A model generated the notes under the pieces. It did not search any database, was not told where the DNA came from, and saw only the letters and a program-made list of their open reading frames with translations. A program made the translations under genes and the position numbers. This document shows positions 19,838 through 27,747 of a DNA stretch of 64,000 bases, one piece after another (the first letter of the stretch is position 1; each line of letters starts with the position of its first letter). Origin of the DNA: Sinorhizobium sp. B11 (GTDB lineage Bacteria; Pseudomonadota; Alphaproteobacteria; Rhizobiales; Rhizobiaceae); NCBI GenBank assembly GCA_039725955.1, contig CP091033.1:496001-560000 (forward strand), given 5' to 3'.

Positions 19838-19866
19838 CAGCAAGCTTACCACCATCGAAAGAGAAG

Positions 19867-19887
19867 CCCGGCGGCAGAGCCGCCGGG
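19867..19887 (-). promoter_or_regulatory. Intercistronic hairpin between rhaS and rhaT
   Basis: Perfect 9-bp GC stem, CCCGGCGGC with GCCGCCGGG and a 3-base loop, 22 bp after the rhaS stop. Hairpins here often protect the binding-protein mRNA or reduce read-through, giving more binding protein than ATPase and permease. Confidence 0.55.
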
Positions 19888-19909
19888 TGTCCGTTCATGA
19901 TCTCTGAAA

Positions 19910-20905
19910 TCAGAAGACCTTGGAGAACTGGTCGATGTTCGAGGCATTGTAGACGAAGGGGTCGGCCATCGCGGCTTCGCCATTGTCGCCGATCTTGATC
20001 TTGCCCATGCGGCCGGCCTCGATTTCGCTGCCCGGCTTGCCATCGGCATCACCCTTTGCAAGGTGATAGGCGATCTGCGTTGCAGAGTAGCCGAGATCGA
20101 TCGGGTTCCAGATGGCGAATTCCTTCGTGGCACCCGACTTGATCGCTCCAGCCATTTCAGAGGGCAGGCCGAGACCGGTCACGTAGACCTTGCCGACCAG
20201 ACCCTTGTCTTCGACAACCTTGGAGGCAGCGAGAACGCCGACCGTCGTCGGAGCGACGATGACCTTGACGTTCGGGTTGGACTTCAGGAGGCCTTCGGCT
20301 TCACGATAGGACTTGTCCGAGAGGTCGTCGCCGTAGACGGTGGTGACGAGGTTCAGGCCCGGGAAGTCCTTGAGCTGCTTCTTCATCTGGTCGATCCAGA
20401 TGTTCTGGTTGGTCGAGGTCGTCGTTGCAGACAGGATGGCGAAGTCACCCTTGCCGCCATCAAGATGATCCTTGGCGAGCGTCAGGCACATCTTGCCGAT
20501 CAGCTCGTTCGAAGACGGGTTGAGCTGCAGGATGCGGCCTTCCGGAGCAACGCCGGAGTCCCAGGAAATAACCTTGATACCGCGCTGGGTAGCCTTCTTC
20601 AGCGCCGGAACGACGGCGTCGGGGTCATTCGCCGAGATCGCGATGGCATCGACGCCCTGAGCGATTAGCGAGTTGATCACTTCGATCTGGCCTTCGGCCG
20701 TCGTGCTCGTCGGGCCGGTGTAGATGACTTCCACGCCGCCGAGTTCCTTGGCTGCTTCCTGGGCACCCTTGTTGGCGGCGTCGAAGAAGCCGTTGCCGAG
20801 CGACTTTACGACGAGGCCGATCTTGATGTCCTTGGCGCTTGCGGCGCCAGCCATCATGGCGACGGCAAAAGCCACACCGATTGCAAGTGTCTTTGCAAGT
20901 TTCAT
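19910..20905 (-). CDS. rhaS: Rhamnose periplasmic binding protein RhaS
   Basis: Periplasmic sugar-binding protein of 331 residues. The signal peptide runs through AVAMMAGAASA and the mature protein starts near KDIKIGLVVKSLGNGF, typical of the RbsB/LacI-like fold. The ATG at 20905 has GGGAGGAC upstream and is preferred to an in-frame ATG five codons earlier. It is the first transport gene after rhaR and is followed by a stabilising-type hairpin. Confidence 0.94.
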   Translation of the reverse strand: MKLAKTLAIGVAFAVAMMAGAASAKDIKIGLVVKSLGNGFFDAANKGAQEAAKELGGVEVIYTGPTSTTAEGQIEVINSLIAQGVDAIAISANDPDAVVPALKKATQRGIKVISWDSGVAPEGRILQLNPSSNELIGKMCLTLAKDHLDGGKGDFAILSATTTSTNQNIWIDQMKKQLKDFPGLNLVTTVYGDDLSDKSYREAEGLLKSNPNVKVIVAPTTVGVLAASKVVEDKGLVGKVYVTGLGLPSEMAGAIKSGATKEFAIWNPIDLGYSATQIAYHLAKGDADGKPGSEIEAGRMGKIKIGDNGEAAMADPFVYNASNIDQFSKVF

Positions 20906-20952
20906 GTCATGTCCTCCCACTAAGATTTAGACTTCCACACCTCGCCGACGCC

Positions 20953-21765
20953 TCATGCGACCGACGAGGAATCCTCCTTCACAGCCTGGGCCACCGCGCT
21001 TGCCACGACGAGCCGGACGCCGGCATTCTCGATCATGCGAGCCGCTTCTTCCGAGATGCCGTCGTCGGTGATGACCACAGATACGCGGTCGAGCGGGCAA
21101 AGAATGAGGCTCGACCGGCGATTGAATTTGCTTGAATCGACCATGACGATGAGTTCATCGGCCTGGTGCATCAGTTTCTGCTCGCTCTGGATGATGAGGG
21201 CATCCGCCTCCATGATGCCGAGCGGGCCGACGCCCTGGGCGCCGATGAACATGCGCCGCGCATAAAAATTGCGGATCGCATCATTGTCGAAGGGCGACAG
21301 GATCAGGCTCTGCTCGCGATAGATCGCGCCGCCCGGCACTGTCACACTGTTCTTGGAATGCTTCACCAGATGTTCGGCAATGGCGAAGGAATTGGTCATG
21401 ACCTGCATGCGATGGCCGGCCATGTAATGCACCATCTGGAAGGTCGTGGTGCCGCCATTGATGATGATGGCGTCGCCCGCTTCACAGAGATCGACGGCTG
21501 CACGCGCGATTGAGCGCTTTTTATCGATGTTGACCGATTCTGAAACCCTGAACGGGCGTCCTGCAAGATTTCCAAGCTGCGGCGGGTGCACAGCCTCCGC
21601 GCCGCCACGAACGCGCCGGATCTTACCCTGCACGTGAAGAGCCGCAATGTCGCGCCTGATCGTCGCTTCAGAAGCGTCCGTCAGCTCGGAAATGTCCTGA
21701 ATCGTAACGACGGACTTTTCCTGGACGGCGCTTAAGATAATGCGATGGCGTTCGCGTTCGTGCAT
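20953..21765 (-). CDS. rhaR: DeoR-family regulator RhaR
   Basis: Repressor-type regulator of 270 residues. Residues about 15-60 form the DeoR winged helix (TIQDISELTDASEATIRRDIAALH). The rest is the DeoR sensor domain that binds a phosphorylated sugar intermediate (NGGTTTFQMVHYM). It has a strong ribosome-binding site (AGAGGAGGAGCCC). It leads the rhaRSTPQUK operon and is divergent from rhaD across a region holding a long inverted repeat that is the likely operator. Confidence 0.93.
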   Translation of the reverse strand: MHERERHRIILSAVQEKSVVTIQDISELTDASEATIRRDIAALHVQGKIRRVRGGAEAVHPPQLGNLAGRPFRVSESVNIDKKRSIARAAVDLCEAGDAIIINGGTTTFQMVHYMAGHRMQVMTNSFAIAEHLVKHSKNSVTVPGGAIYREQSLILSPFDNDAIRNFYARRMFIGAQGVGPLGIMEADALIIQSEQKLMHQADELIVMVDSSKFNRRSSLILCPLDRVSVVITDDGISEEAARMIENAGVRLVVASAVAQAVKEDSSSVA

Positions 21766-21809
21766 TGGGCTCCTCCTCTTGTCATATTTATTTCGTATCC
21801 GTTAAAGCC

Positions 21810-21882
21810 TGTCAATCAGAAACGATCATAAATTTTCATATTGCGATGCAACATAATCGAATTTGATCGTTTTCGATTGACA
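21810..21882. promoter_or_regulatory. Symmetric divergent rha promoter with paired operator half-sites
   Basis: AAACGATCA (21820-21828) is repeated inverted as TGATCGTTT (21864-21872), 44 bp centre to centre. On the minus strand a TTGACA (21815-21810) lies 4 bp beyond the first arm, with AATAAA 17 bp further as a possible -10 for rhaR. On the plus strand a TTGACA (21877-21882) lies 4 bp beyond the second arm, with GATACC 18 bp further as a weak -10 for rhaD. The layout suits a DeoR-type repressor (RhaR) acting on both promoters. Confidence 0.65.
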
Positions 21883-21973
21883 AGCGCCATTTTGATGCGC
21901 GATACCGTGAGCGAAAGGGCGTGCTTATCGCGGCGCCCGCAGGCCTATACACAAGCCTATATGGGAGGATGAC

Positions 21974-24070
21974 ATGGCGGCAAAGGTTCGACTTCTCGAG
22001 AACCGGTGGGATGATGCTTATGCGGCGGGCCTCGATGAGCCCGGCAAGCTTCTCTATCGCTCGAATCTGCTCGGTGCCGACAAGCGCATCACCAATTATG
22101 GTGGCGGCAACACGTCGGCCAAGGTCATGGAAACCGACCCGCTAAGCGGCGGCAAGGTTCAGGTTCTCTGGGTCAAGGGCTCGGGCGGTGATGTCGGCAC
22201 GATCAAGCTCGACGGTTTCGCGACACTTTATCAGGACAAGCTGGAATCGCTGAAAGGCATCTACAAGGGCGTCGAAGACGAAGACCGCATGGTCGGCTTC
22301 CTGCCGCATTGCACTTTCAACCTCAATGCCCGCGCCGCTTCGATCGACACGCCGCTGCATGGTTTCGTGCCCTTTACGCATGTCGACCACATGCATCCGG
22401 ACGCGATCATCGCCATCGCCGCCTCCAAAAACTCCAAGGAACTGACCAAGCAGATCTTCGGTGACGCGATCGGCTGGCTACCGTGGCGCCGCCCGGGCTT
22501 CCAACTCGGCCTCGACCTTGAAGCTTTCGTCAAGGCGAACCCCACCGCTAAGGGTGTCGTGCTCGAGAGCCACGGCCTCTTCACCTGGGCAAACGATGCC
22601 AAGGCCTGCTACGAACTGACGCTCGATATCATCAACAAGGCGATCGAATGGTTCGCCGGCCAGACCGAAGCCAAGACGATCTTCGGCGGTGCCGTCGTGC
22701 AGAGCCTGCCGGTAGCAGAGCGCCGCGCCATTGCCGCCCGCCTGATGCCGGAAATCCGCGGCCGTATCGGCAAGCAGGAGCGCAAGCTCGGACACTTCGA
22801 TGATCAGGACGCCGTGCTTGAATTCGTCAATTCGAAGGACCTGCGCCCGCTTGGTGCGCTCGGCACCAGCTGCCCTGACCACTTCCTGCGCACCAAGATC
22901 CGCCCGCTGATCGTCGATCTCGATCCGGCAAAGCCTGATGTCGATGCCATCATCGCCGGCCTCGACAAGGCGCTTGAAGATTATCGCGCCGATTACGCGC
23001 GCTACTACAATGCCTGCAAGCACGCCAATTCGCCTGCCATGCGTGACGCCAATCCGGTCATCTTCCTGGTGCCGGGCGTCGGCATGCTGTCCTTTGCCCG
23101 GGACAAGGCGACGGCTCGTATCGCCAGCGAATTCTATGTCAACGCAATCAACGTGATGCGCGGTTCCTCGACGGTGTCAGAATATCAGGGCCTGCCGGAG
23201 CAGGAAGCCTTCGATATCGAATACTGGCTGCTTGAAGAAGCCAAGCTGCAGCGCATGCCGAAGCCGAAGAGCCTGGCAGGCAAGGTCGCCTTCGTGACCG
23301 GCGGCGCCGGCGGTATCGGCCGCGCCACGGCTGCGCGCCTCGTCGGCGAGGGCGCCTGCGTGGTACTTGCCGATATCGATCAGGCCGCACTTGAATCGAC
23401 CGAAGCCGAATTCGTGAAGAAGTACGGCGCGGATGCGGTGCGCACTCTGAAGCTCGACGTTACCAAGGAAGACGGAGTCATCTCTTCCTTCGCCGAATCC
23501 TGCGTCGAGTTCGGCGGCATCGATATCCTCGTTTCGAATGCCGGCATCGCGTCTTCGGCGCCGATCGAGACGACAGAGCTTTCGACGTGGAATCGCAATA
23601 TCGACATTCTGGCGACCGGCTATTTCCTCGTTTCGCGCGAGGCTTTCCGTCTCTTCCGCCGTCAGGCGCTTGGCGGCAACGTCGTCTTCATTGCATCGAA
23701 GAATGGTCTTGCCGCTTCACCGAATGCGGCCGCCTATTGCACGGCAAAGGCTGCCGAAATCCACCTTGCCCGTTGCCTGGCGCTCGAAGGCGCAGAGGCC
23801 GGCATCCGCGTCAACACCGTCAATCCGGATGCTGTGCTCCGCGGCTCGAAGATTTGGAGCGGCGAATGGCGTGAACAGCGCGCGGCTTCTTCAAAGATCG
23901 AAGTGGACGATCTCGAGGAACATTACCGCAAGCGTTCCATGCTGAAGCTCAACGTCTTCCCGGAAGACATCGCCGAAGCCGTCTACTTCCTGGCATCCGA
24001 TCTTTCGGCCAAGTCGACCGGCAATATCATCAATGTCGATGCCGGCAATGTTCAAAGCTTCACGCGCTGA
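21974..24070 (+). CDS. rhaD: Bifunctional rhamnulose-1-phosphate aldolase/short-chain dehydrogenase RhaD
   Basis: Two-domain enzyme of 698 residues. The first about 420 residues are a class II aldolase-type domain (NYGGGNTSAKVMETDPLSGG; HVDHMHPDAIIAIAAS with likely metal-binding His). From about residue 435 an SDR domain begins with KVAFVTGGAGGIGRATAAR and has a YCTAK catalytic motif. It should split rhamnulose 1-phosphate and oxidise the lactaldehyde produced. The start follows GGGAGGATGAC. rhaI comes after a 50-bp gap with a hairpin. Confidence 0.95.
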   Translation: MAAKVRLLENRWDDAYAAGLDEPGKLLYRSNLLGADKRITNYGGGNTSAKVMETDPLSGGKVQVLWVKGSGGDVGTIKLDGFATLYQDKLESLKGIYKGVEDEDRMVGFLPHCTFNLNARAASIDTPLHGFVPFTHVDHMHPDAIIAIAASKNSKELTKQIFGDAIGWLPWRRPGFQLGLDLEAFVKANPTAKGVVLESHGLFTWANDAKACYELTLDIINKAIEWFAGQTEAKTIFGGAVVQSLPVAERRAIAARLMPEIRGRIGKQERKLGHFDDQDAVLEFVNSKDLRPLGALGTSCPDHFLRTKIRPLIVDLDPAKPDVDAIIAGLDKALEDYRADYARYYNACKHANSPAMRDANPVIFLVPGVGMLSFARDKATARIASEFYVNAINVMRGSSTVSEYQGLPEQEAFDIEYWLLEEAKLQRMPKPKSLAGKVAFVTGGAGGIGRATAARLVGEGACVVLADIDQAALESTEAEFVKKYGADAVRTLKLDVTKEDGVISSFAESCVEFGGIDILVSNAGIASSAPIETTELSTWNRNIDILATGYFLVSREAFRLFRRQALGGNVVFIASKNGLAASPNAAAYCTAKAAEIHLARCLALEGAEAGIRVNTVNPDAVLRGSKIWSGEWREQRAASSKIEVDDLEEHYRKRSMLKLNVFPEDIAEAVYFLASDLSAKSTGNIINVDAGNVQSFTR

Positions 24071-24076
24071 TAGCGA

Positions 24077-24097
24077 GCGGCGGGTATTGCCCGCCGC
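24077..24097 (+). promoter_or_regulatory. Intercistronic hairpin between rhaD and rhaI
   Basis: Perfect 8-bp stem, GCGGCGGG with CCCGCCGC and a 5-base loop, 6 bp after the rhaD stop. It leaves room for the GGGAGGAAGAC ribosome-binding site of rhaI, so it may tune the relative amount of the two enzymes. Confidence 0.5.
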
Positions 24098-24120
24098 AAC
24101 AAAATCTCTGGGAGGAAGAC

Positions 24121-25413
24121 ATGGCTGAATTCAGGATTGCGCCGGATCTGGTCGCAGCGGAAAACGACAAGCGTGCTGGCGCGCTGAAGGCTGACTACGA
24201 AGCGCTTGGCGCCACACTCGCCCGTCGCGGCGTCGATATCGAGGCGATCACCCGCAAGGTCTCGGAATTCACCGTGGCCGTGCCCTCCTGGGGCGTGGGC
24301 ACCGGGGGCACGCGCTTTGCACGATTCCCGGGCACCGGCGAGCCGCGCGGTATCTTCGACAAGCTCGACGATTGCGCCGTCATCAACCAGCTGACGCAGG
24401 CAACGCCGACCGTTTCCCTGCATATCCCCTGGGACAAGACCGATGTTAAGGATCTGAAGGCGAAGGGCGATGCGCTCGGCCTCGGTTTCGACGCGATGAA
24501 CTCCAACACCTTCTCCGATGCGCCCGGCCAGAAGCTGACCTATAAATATGGTTCGCTCAGCCACACAGATGCGGCGACCCGGCAACAGGCGATCGAACAT
24601 AACATCGAATGCATCGAGATCGGCAAGGCGATCGGCTCCAAGGCGCTCACCGTCTGGATCGGCGACGGTTCCAACTTTCCCGGCCAGAGCAACTTCACCA
24701 AGGCGTTTGAGCGTTATCTCGCCTCGATGGCTGATATTTACAAGGCGCTGCCGGACGATTGGCGGCTCTTTTCCGAACACAAGATGTACGAGCCAGCCTT
24801 CTACTCGACGATCGTGCAGGATTGGGGCACCAACTATCTGATCGCCCAGACGCTCGGTCCCAAGGCCTATTGCCTTGTCGACCTCGGTCATCACGCACCG
24901 AATACCAATATCGAAATGATCGTCGCCCGTCTTATCCAGTTCGGCAAGCTCGGCGGCTTCCATTTCAACGACTCGAAATATGGTGACGACGATCTCGATG
25001 CTGGTTCGATCGAGCCCTATCGCCTGTTCCTCGTTTTCAACGAGCTCGTCGATGCCGAACAGCGCGGCGTCAACGATTTCCATCCGGCCCATATGATCGA
25101 CCAGTCGCATAATGTGACGGATCCGATCGAAAGCCTGATCAACAGCGCCAACGAAATCCGCCGTGCCTATGCGCAGGCCCTGATCGTCGACCGTAAGGCG
25201 CTCGACGGTTATCAGCAGGACAATGACGCGCTGATGGCGTCGGAAACGCTGAAGCGCGCCTACCGCGCCGATGTCGAGCCGATTCTGGCCGAAGCGCGCC
25301 GCCGCGCGGGCGGTGCGATCGACCCGATCGCTGCCTACCGCACCAGCGGCTACCGCAAAAAGGTAGCCGCTGAGCGTCCCGCCTCCGTCTCCGGCGGCGG
25401 TGGTATCATCTGA
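24121..25413 (+). CDS. rhaI: L-rhamnose isomerase RhaI
   Basis: Cytoplasmic aldose-ketose isomerase of 430 residues (Pseudomonas/rhizobial class, TIM barrel) that converts L-rhamnose to L-rhamnulose. Barrel segments with metal-binding acidic and His residues are visible (DLGHHAPNTNIEMIVARL, then GGFHFNDSKYGDDDLDAG). The start is preceded by GGGAGGAAGAC. Near the 3' end the coding sequence itself contains a perfect 10-bp inverted repeat (25345-25371). Confidence 0.95.
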   Translation: MAEFRIAPDLVAAENDKRAGALKADYEALGATLARRGVDIEAITRKVSEFTVAVPSWGVGTGGTRFARFPGTGEPRGIFDKLDDCAVINQLTQATPTVSLHIPWDKTDVKDLKAKGDALGLGFDAMNSNTFSDAPGQKLTYKYGSLSHTDAATRQQAIEHNIECIEIGKAIGSKALTVWIGDGSNFPGQSNFTKAFERYLASMADIYKALPDDWRLFSEHKMYEPAFYSTIVQDWGTNYLIAQTLGPKAYCLVDLGHHAPNTNIEMIVARLIQFGKLGGFHFNDSKYGDDDLDAGSIEPYRLFLVFNELVDAEQRGVNDFHPAHMIDQSHNVTDPIESLINSANEIRRAYAQALIVDRKALDGYQQDNDALMASETLKRAYRADVEPILAEARRRAGGAIDPIAAYRTSGYRKKVAAERPASVSGGGGII

Positions 25414-25418
25414 TCGGT

Positions 25419-25443
25419 TGGAAGCCGTCGATCACGGCTTCCA
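25419..25443. terminator. Bidirectional terminator-like hairpin between rhaI and the AhpD-like gene
   Basis: Perfect 10-bp stem, TGGAAGCCGT with ACGGCTTCCA and a 5-base loop, beginning 6 bp after the rhaI stop. It overlaps the last codons of the convergent gene. No T-run is present, but the position between convergent genes supports a termination role. Confidence 0.5.
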
Positions 25444-25890
25444 CTGTCCCGCGACCTGCCGGGTGGCGACGTTCAGCCGGTTCCAGACATTGATATTGGC
25501 AATTGCGATGACGAGGGCCGCAAGGCTCTTGCCATCGTAATGGCGCGTGCATTCCTCCCAGACCTCATCCGGCACCGGATCGGCTCGGTCGCTGAGGCGG
25601 GTGACGGCTTCGGCCAGTGCCAGCGCGGCGCGTTCGGCGTCGCTGTAGTAGGGGGCTTCGCGCCAGCCGGCCACGGCAAACAGCCGCTCATCAGTCTCGC
25701 CGTGCTTGCGGGCAATGCGCCAATGTCCATCGATGCAGACGCTGCAGCCGTTGATCTGGCTGGCGCGCAGATAGATGATCTCCAGAAATCCCGGCGCAAG
25801 GCCGACCGTAACCGGCAGTTTGCCGAGGGCATTCAGTGCCTGCATGGCGTCGGGGATGACGAGGGCTGGATTTCCCATTCTCTCTTGCAT
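25432..25890 (-). CDS. Carboxymuconolactone decarboxylase/AhpD-like protein
   Basis: All-alpha protein of 152 residues. The CxxC-x3-H active-site pattern (C49, C52, H56 in NGCSVCIDGH) marks it as an AhpD-like CMD protein, so a peroxidase or thiol-disulfide role is more likely than true decarboxylation. The ATG at 25890 has AGGAGACTGAAC in front. Its promoter matches the ECF41 motif, and CMD proteins are classic partners of ECF41 sigma factors, one of which is encoded 1.9 kb away. Confidence 0.9.
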   Translation of the reverse strand: MQERMGNPALVIPDAMQALNALGKLPVTVGLAPGFLEIIYLRASQINGCSVCIDGHWRIARKHGETDERLFAVAGWREAPYYSDAERAALALAEAVTRLSDRADPVPDEVWEECTRHYDGKSLAALVIAIANINVWNRLNVATRQVAGQWKP

Positions 25891-25962
25891 GTTCAGTCTC
25901 CTGATGACGTGTTCCGTTTGACGCAAAGCCGGGCAGTTGCCGGTTTCGTTCGTCATGGACTT

Positions 25963-25989
25963 GACGGACCAGGGGCAGAGAGTGTGACG
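25963..25989 (-). promoter_or_regulatory. ECF41-type promoter of the AhpD-like gene
   Basis: On the minus strand CGTCACA, 16 bp, then CGTC; the published ECF41 motif is TGTCACA-N16-CGTC, so only one base differs. It ends about 73 bp before the start codon. The surrounding 307-bp gap (25891-26197) otherwise holds only a 7-bp hairpin near 26040-26061 and no gene that I can see. Confidence 0.7.
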
Positions 25990-26197
25990 AGGGCAGCGTA
26001 AAAAGATGAGACACCTGAGCATCTGCTACGTCAGGAATGAACGGCCATCGTCAAGGCCGTTTCGCCAGCAGCCCACAGGCTCTCAAACGCCTTGAAGTTC
26101 CAATCCCGGGCTCCTGCGCCGGCGACAACGATATCAGGCTCAGAGGTGGTTGGGGGCGGGGATCTATCGGCCTCGTACCTGTGGCTGTCCGCAATCG

Positions 26198-26890
26198 CTA
26201 TCGGGTGCGGACTTTGTATCGCAAGGCGACGGCGCCGTTGTCTTTCGTCTCGGCCGAAATCAGCGAGAGTTGTGTCTTGCCCGCCAATCCGCCTTCGAAG
26301 GTGACGATAGGCTGGCCGCCGCTACCGTCGAGAGCCGGCGCGACAAGCAGATAGAGTTCGTCGATAAGATCAGCGGCAAAGAAGGCTCCGTTGATCGCGG
26401 CTCCGCCTTCGAGCAGAAGTTTGCGGATGCCGAGTTCCTTCTCCAGCACATCGAGCGCTGCGGGCAGGTCGATATCCACTGATGGCGAAACGATGTAGGA
26501 GATGCCGTCGGCAGCGAGTTCTGCGAGATGGTTGTCCGGCACGGTATTGCCGAGGATGACGACGATATGGTCGCCTTCAATATCTGCTCGCGTGAAATGC
26601 AGCTTGCCCGACGTGTCGAGTGCGATCGCGTAATTGTTTGACTTGCGATCGGCAAAATGGTTCGGCCGTTCGACAGAGCCGGCAGATTGTGGCGGATGCG
26701 GCCCTCCCTTCGCCATTTCGGCCATTGTCACGCGCCCGACAATCCAGGCGTCGCCCTGCAGTTCTTCATGGATCTGCTGATAGAGCGCCGACCATTCCTT
26801 GCGTCCGCCATCGGGGCTTTCGGTCCATTTGCTCGGATGCAGGCCGCCGTCGAGCGACGACATCATCAGGCAGACAATTTCCGGCTTCAT
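26198..26890 (-). CDS. RibD C-terminal/dihydrofolate reductase-like protein
   Basis: Predicted NADPH-dependent reductase of 230 residues in the RibD-C/DHFR superfamily. It starts KPEIVCLMMSSLDGGLHPS, the strand and loop that bind substrate in this family, and later has KLLLEGGAAINGAFFAADLIDELYL, the cofactor segment. The ATG at 26890 follows AAAGGAATTCCC. It lies 30 bp downstream of the HAD gene on the same strand, so the two are probably cotranscribed. The physiological substrate is unknown; lone copies like this are seldom riboflavin enzymes. Confidence 0.82.
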   Translation of the reverse strand: MKPEIVCLMMSSLDGGLHPSKWTESPDGGRKEWSALYQQIHEELQGDAWIVGRVTMAEMAKGGPHPPQSAGSVERPNHFADRKSNNYAIALDTSGKLHFTRADIEGDHIVVILGNTVPDNHLAELAADGISYIVSPSVDIDLPAALDVLEKELGIRKLLLEGGAAINGAFFAADLIDELYLLVAPALDGSGGQPIVTFEGGLAGKTQLSLISAETKDNGAVALRYKVRTR

Positions 26891-26920
26891 GGGAATTCCT
26901 TTCGGCTGTGCGGCAGGCAC

Positions 26921-27583
26921 TCAGAACTTGATCGAAAGGTGGCCGCTGTCAGCAATGACAACGGTCGCATCGGCATAATGTTCGATCTCTGGATAACCTT
27001 TCAGCGAATGCTTGTGACCGGCGGCCGTGATGACCATGACATCGGCGCCGGCTGCCGCTCCTGCCTTTACGCCGGCTTCGACGTCTTCAAAGACCAGGCA
27101 TTCATGCGTTGCAAAACCGAGCTTCTCCGCGCCGAGGATATAGCATTGCGGGTCGGGCTTGCCGACGGTCACATCTTCCGCCGTCACGATCGCCTGCGGC
27201 ATCGGAAGGCCGGCTGCCTCGAGCCGTCGCTCAGCAAGGCGACGCGGTGAAGAGGTGACGATCGTCCACCGGTTTGGCGGCAGCGAAGCCAAAAAATCGG
27301 CGGCACCCGGCAGCGCGATGACGCCTTCGACATCCTGGATTTCCTCTTCGGTGATCTGCGCAGCTTCTGCTTCTGCATCAACGCCGGGAAGGTTCAGCCG
27401 CCGGATCGTGTCGATACCTCGTGATCCGTGCATAATCGGCAGGAATTTTTCTACATCCAGCCCGTGCCGCTCCGCCCAGCGTCCCCAGACGCGCTCTGCT
27501 GACGCCGTCGAGCTCAGGATCGTGCCATCCATGTCGAACAGGAAGGCGGCATATTGTCTGGAACTATCAAATCGGGAGGACAT
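26921..27583 (-). CDS. HAD-superfamily sugar-phosphatase-like hydrolase
   Basis: Cytoplasmic phosphatase of 220 residues, HAD subfamily IA. Motif I is FLFDMDGTIL (nucleophile Asp at about residue 17), motif II is IVTSS, motif III is the Lys in VGKPDP, and motif IV is LVFEDVEAG. A helical cap lies between motifs I and II. Close relatives are deoxyglucose- or hexitol-phosphate phosphatases. The ribosome-binding site is weak. Confidence 0.85.
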   Translation of the reverse strand: MSSRFDSSRQYAAFLFDMDGTILSSTASAERVWGRWAERHGLDVEKFLPIMHGSRGIDTIRRLNLPGVDAEAEAAQITEEEIQDVEGVIALPGAADFLASLPPNRWTIVTSSPRRLAERRLEAAGLPMPQAIVTAEDVTVGKPDPQCYILGAEKLGFATHECLVFEDVEAGVKAGAAAGADVMVITAAGHKHSLKGYPEIEHYADATVVIADSGHLSIKF

Positions 27584-27685
27584 CGGGAAACACCATTGGG
27601 AGGGATATACGCGCCATCAGCCAATGAAAAATGCGGCAGGTCAAGTCGCCAGTAGAATTTCATGGGCTTGATGTGATTCCGCTCC

Positions 27686-27712
27686 TGTCACATCGTCCCG
27701 CTTCCGTTCGTC
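27686..27712 (+). promoter_or_regulatory. ECF41-type autoregulatory promoter of the sigma-factor gene
   Basis: TGTCACA (27686-27692), exactly 16 bp, then CGTC (27709-27712): a perfect match to the published ECF41 consensus, 36 bp upstream of the sigma-factor ATG. This implies autoregulation. Confidence 0.75.
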
Positions 27713-27747
27713 ATGGTCTTTGATGCAACAGGATAAGGAATGGATCG

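Noticed and set aside
26040..26061. Hairpin AACGGCC/GGCCGTT as a terminator for the RibD-like gene
   Set aside because: It lies about 140 bp beyond that gene's stop and close to the next gene's promoter, with only 7 bp of stem; not convincing.
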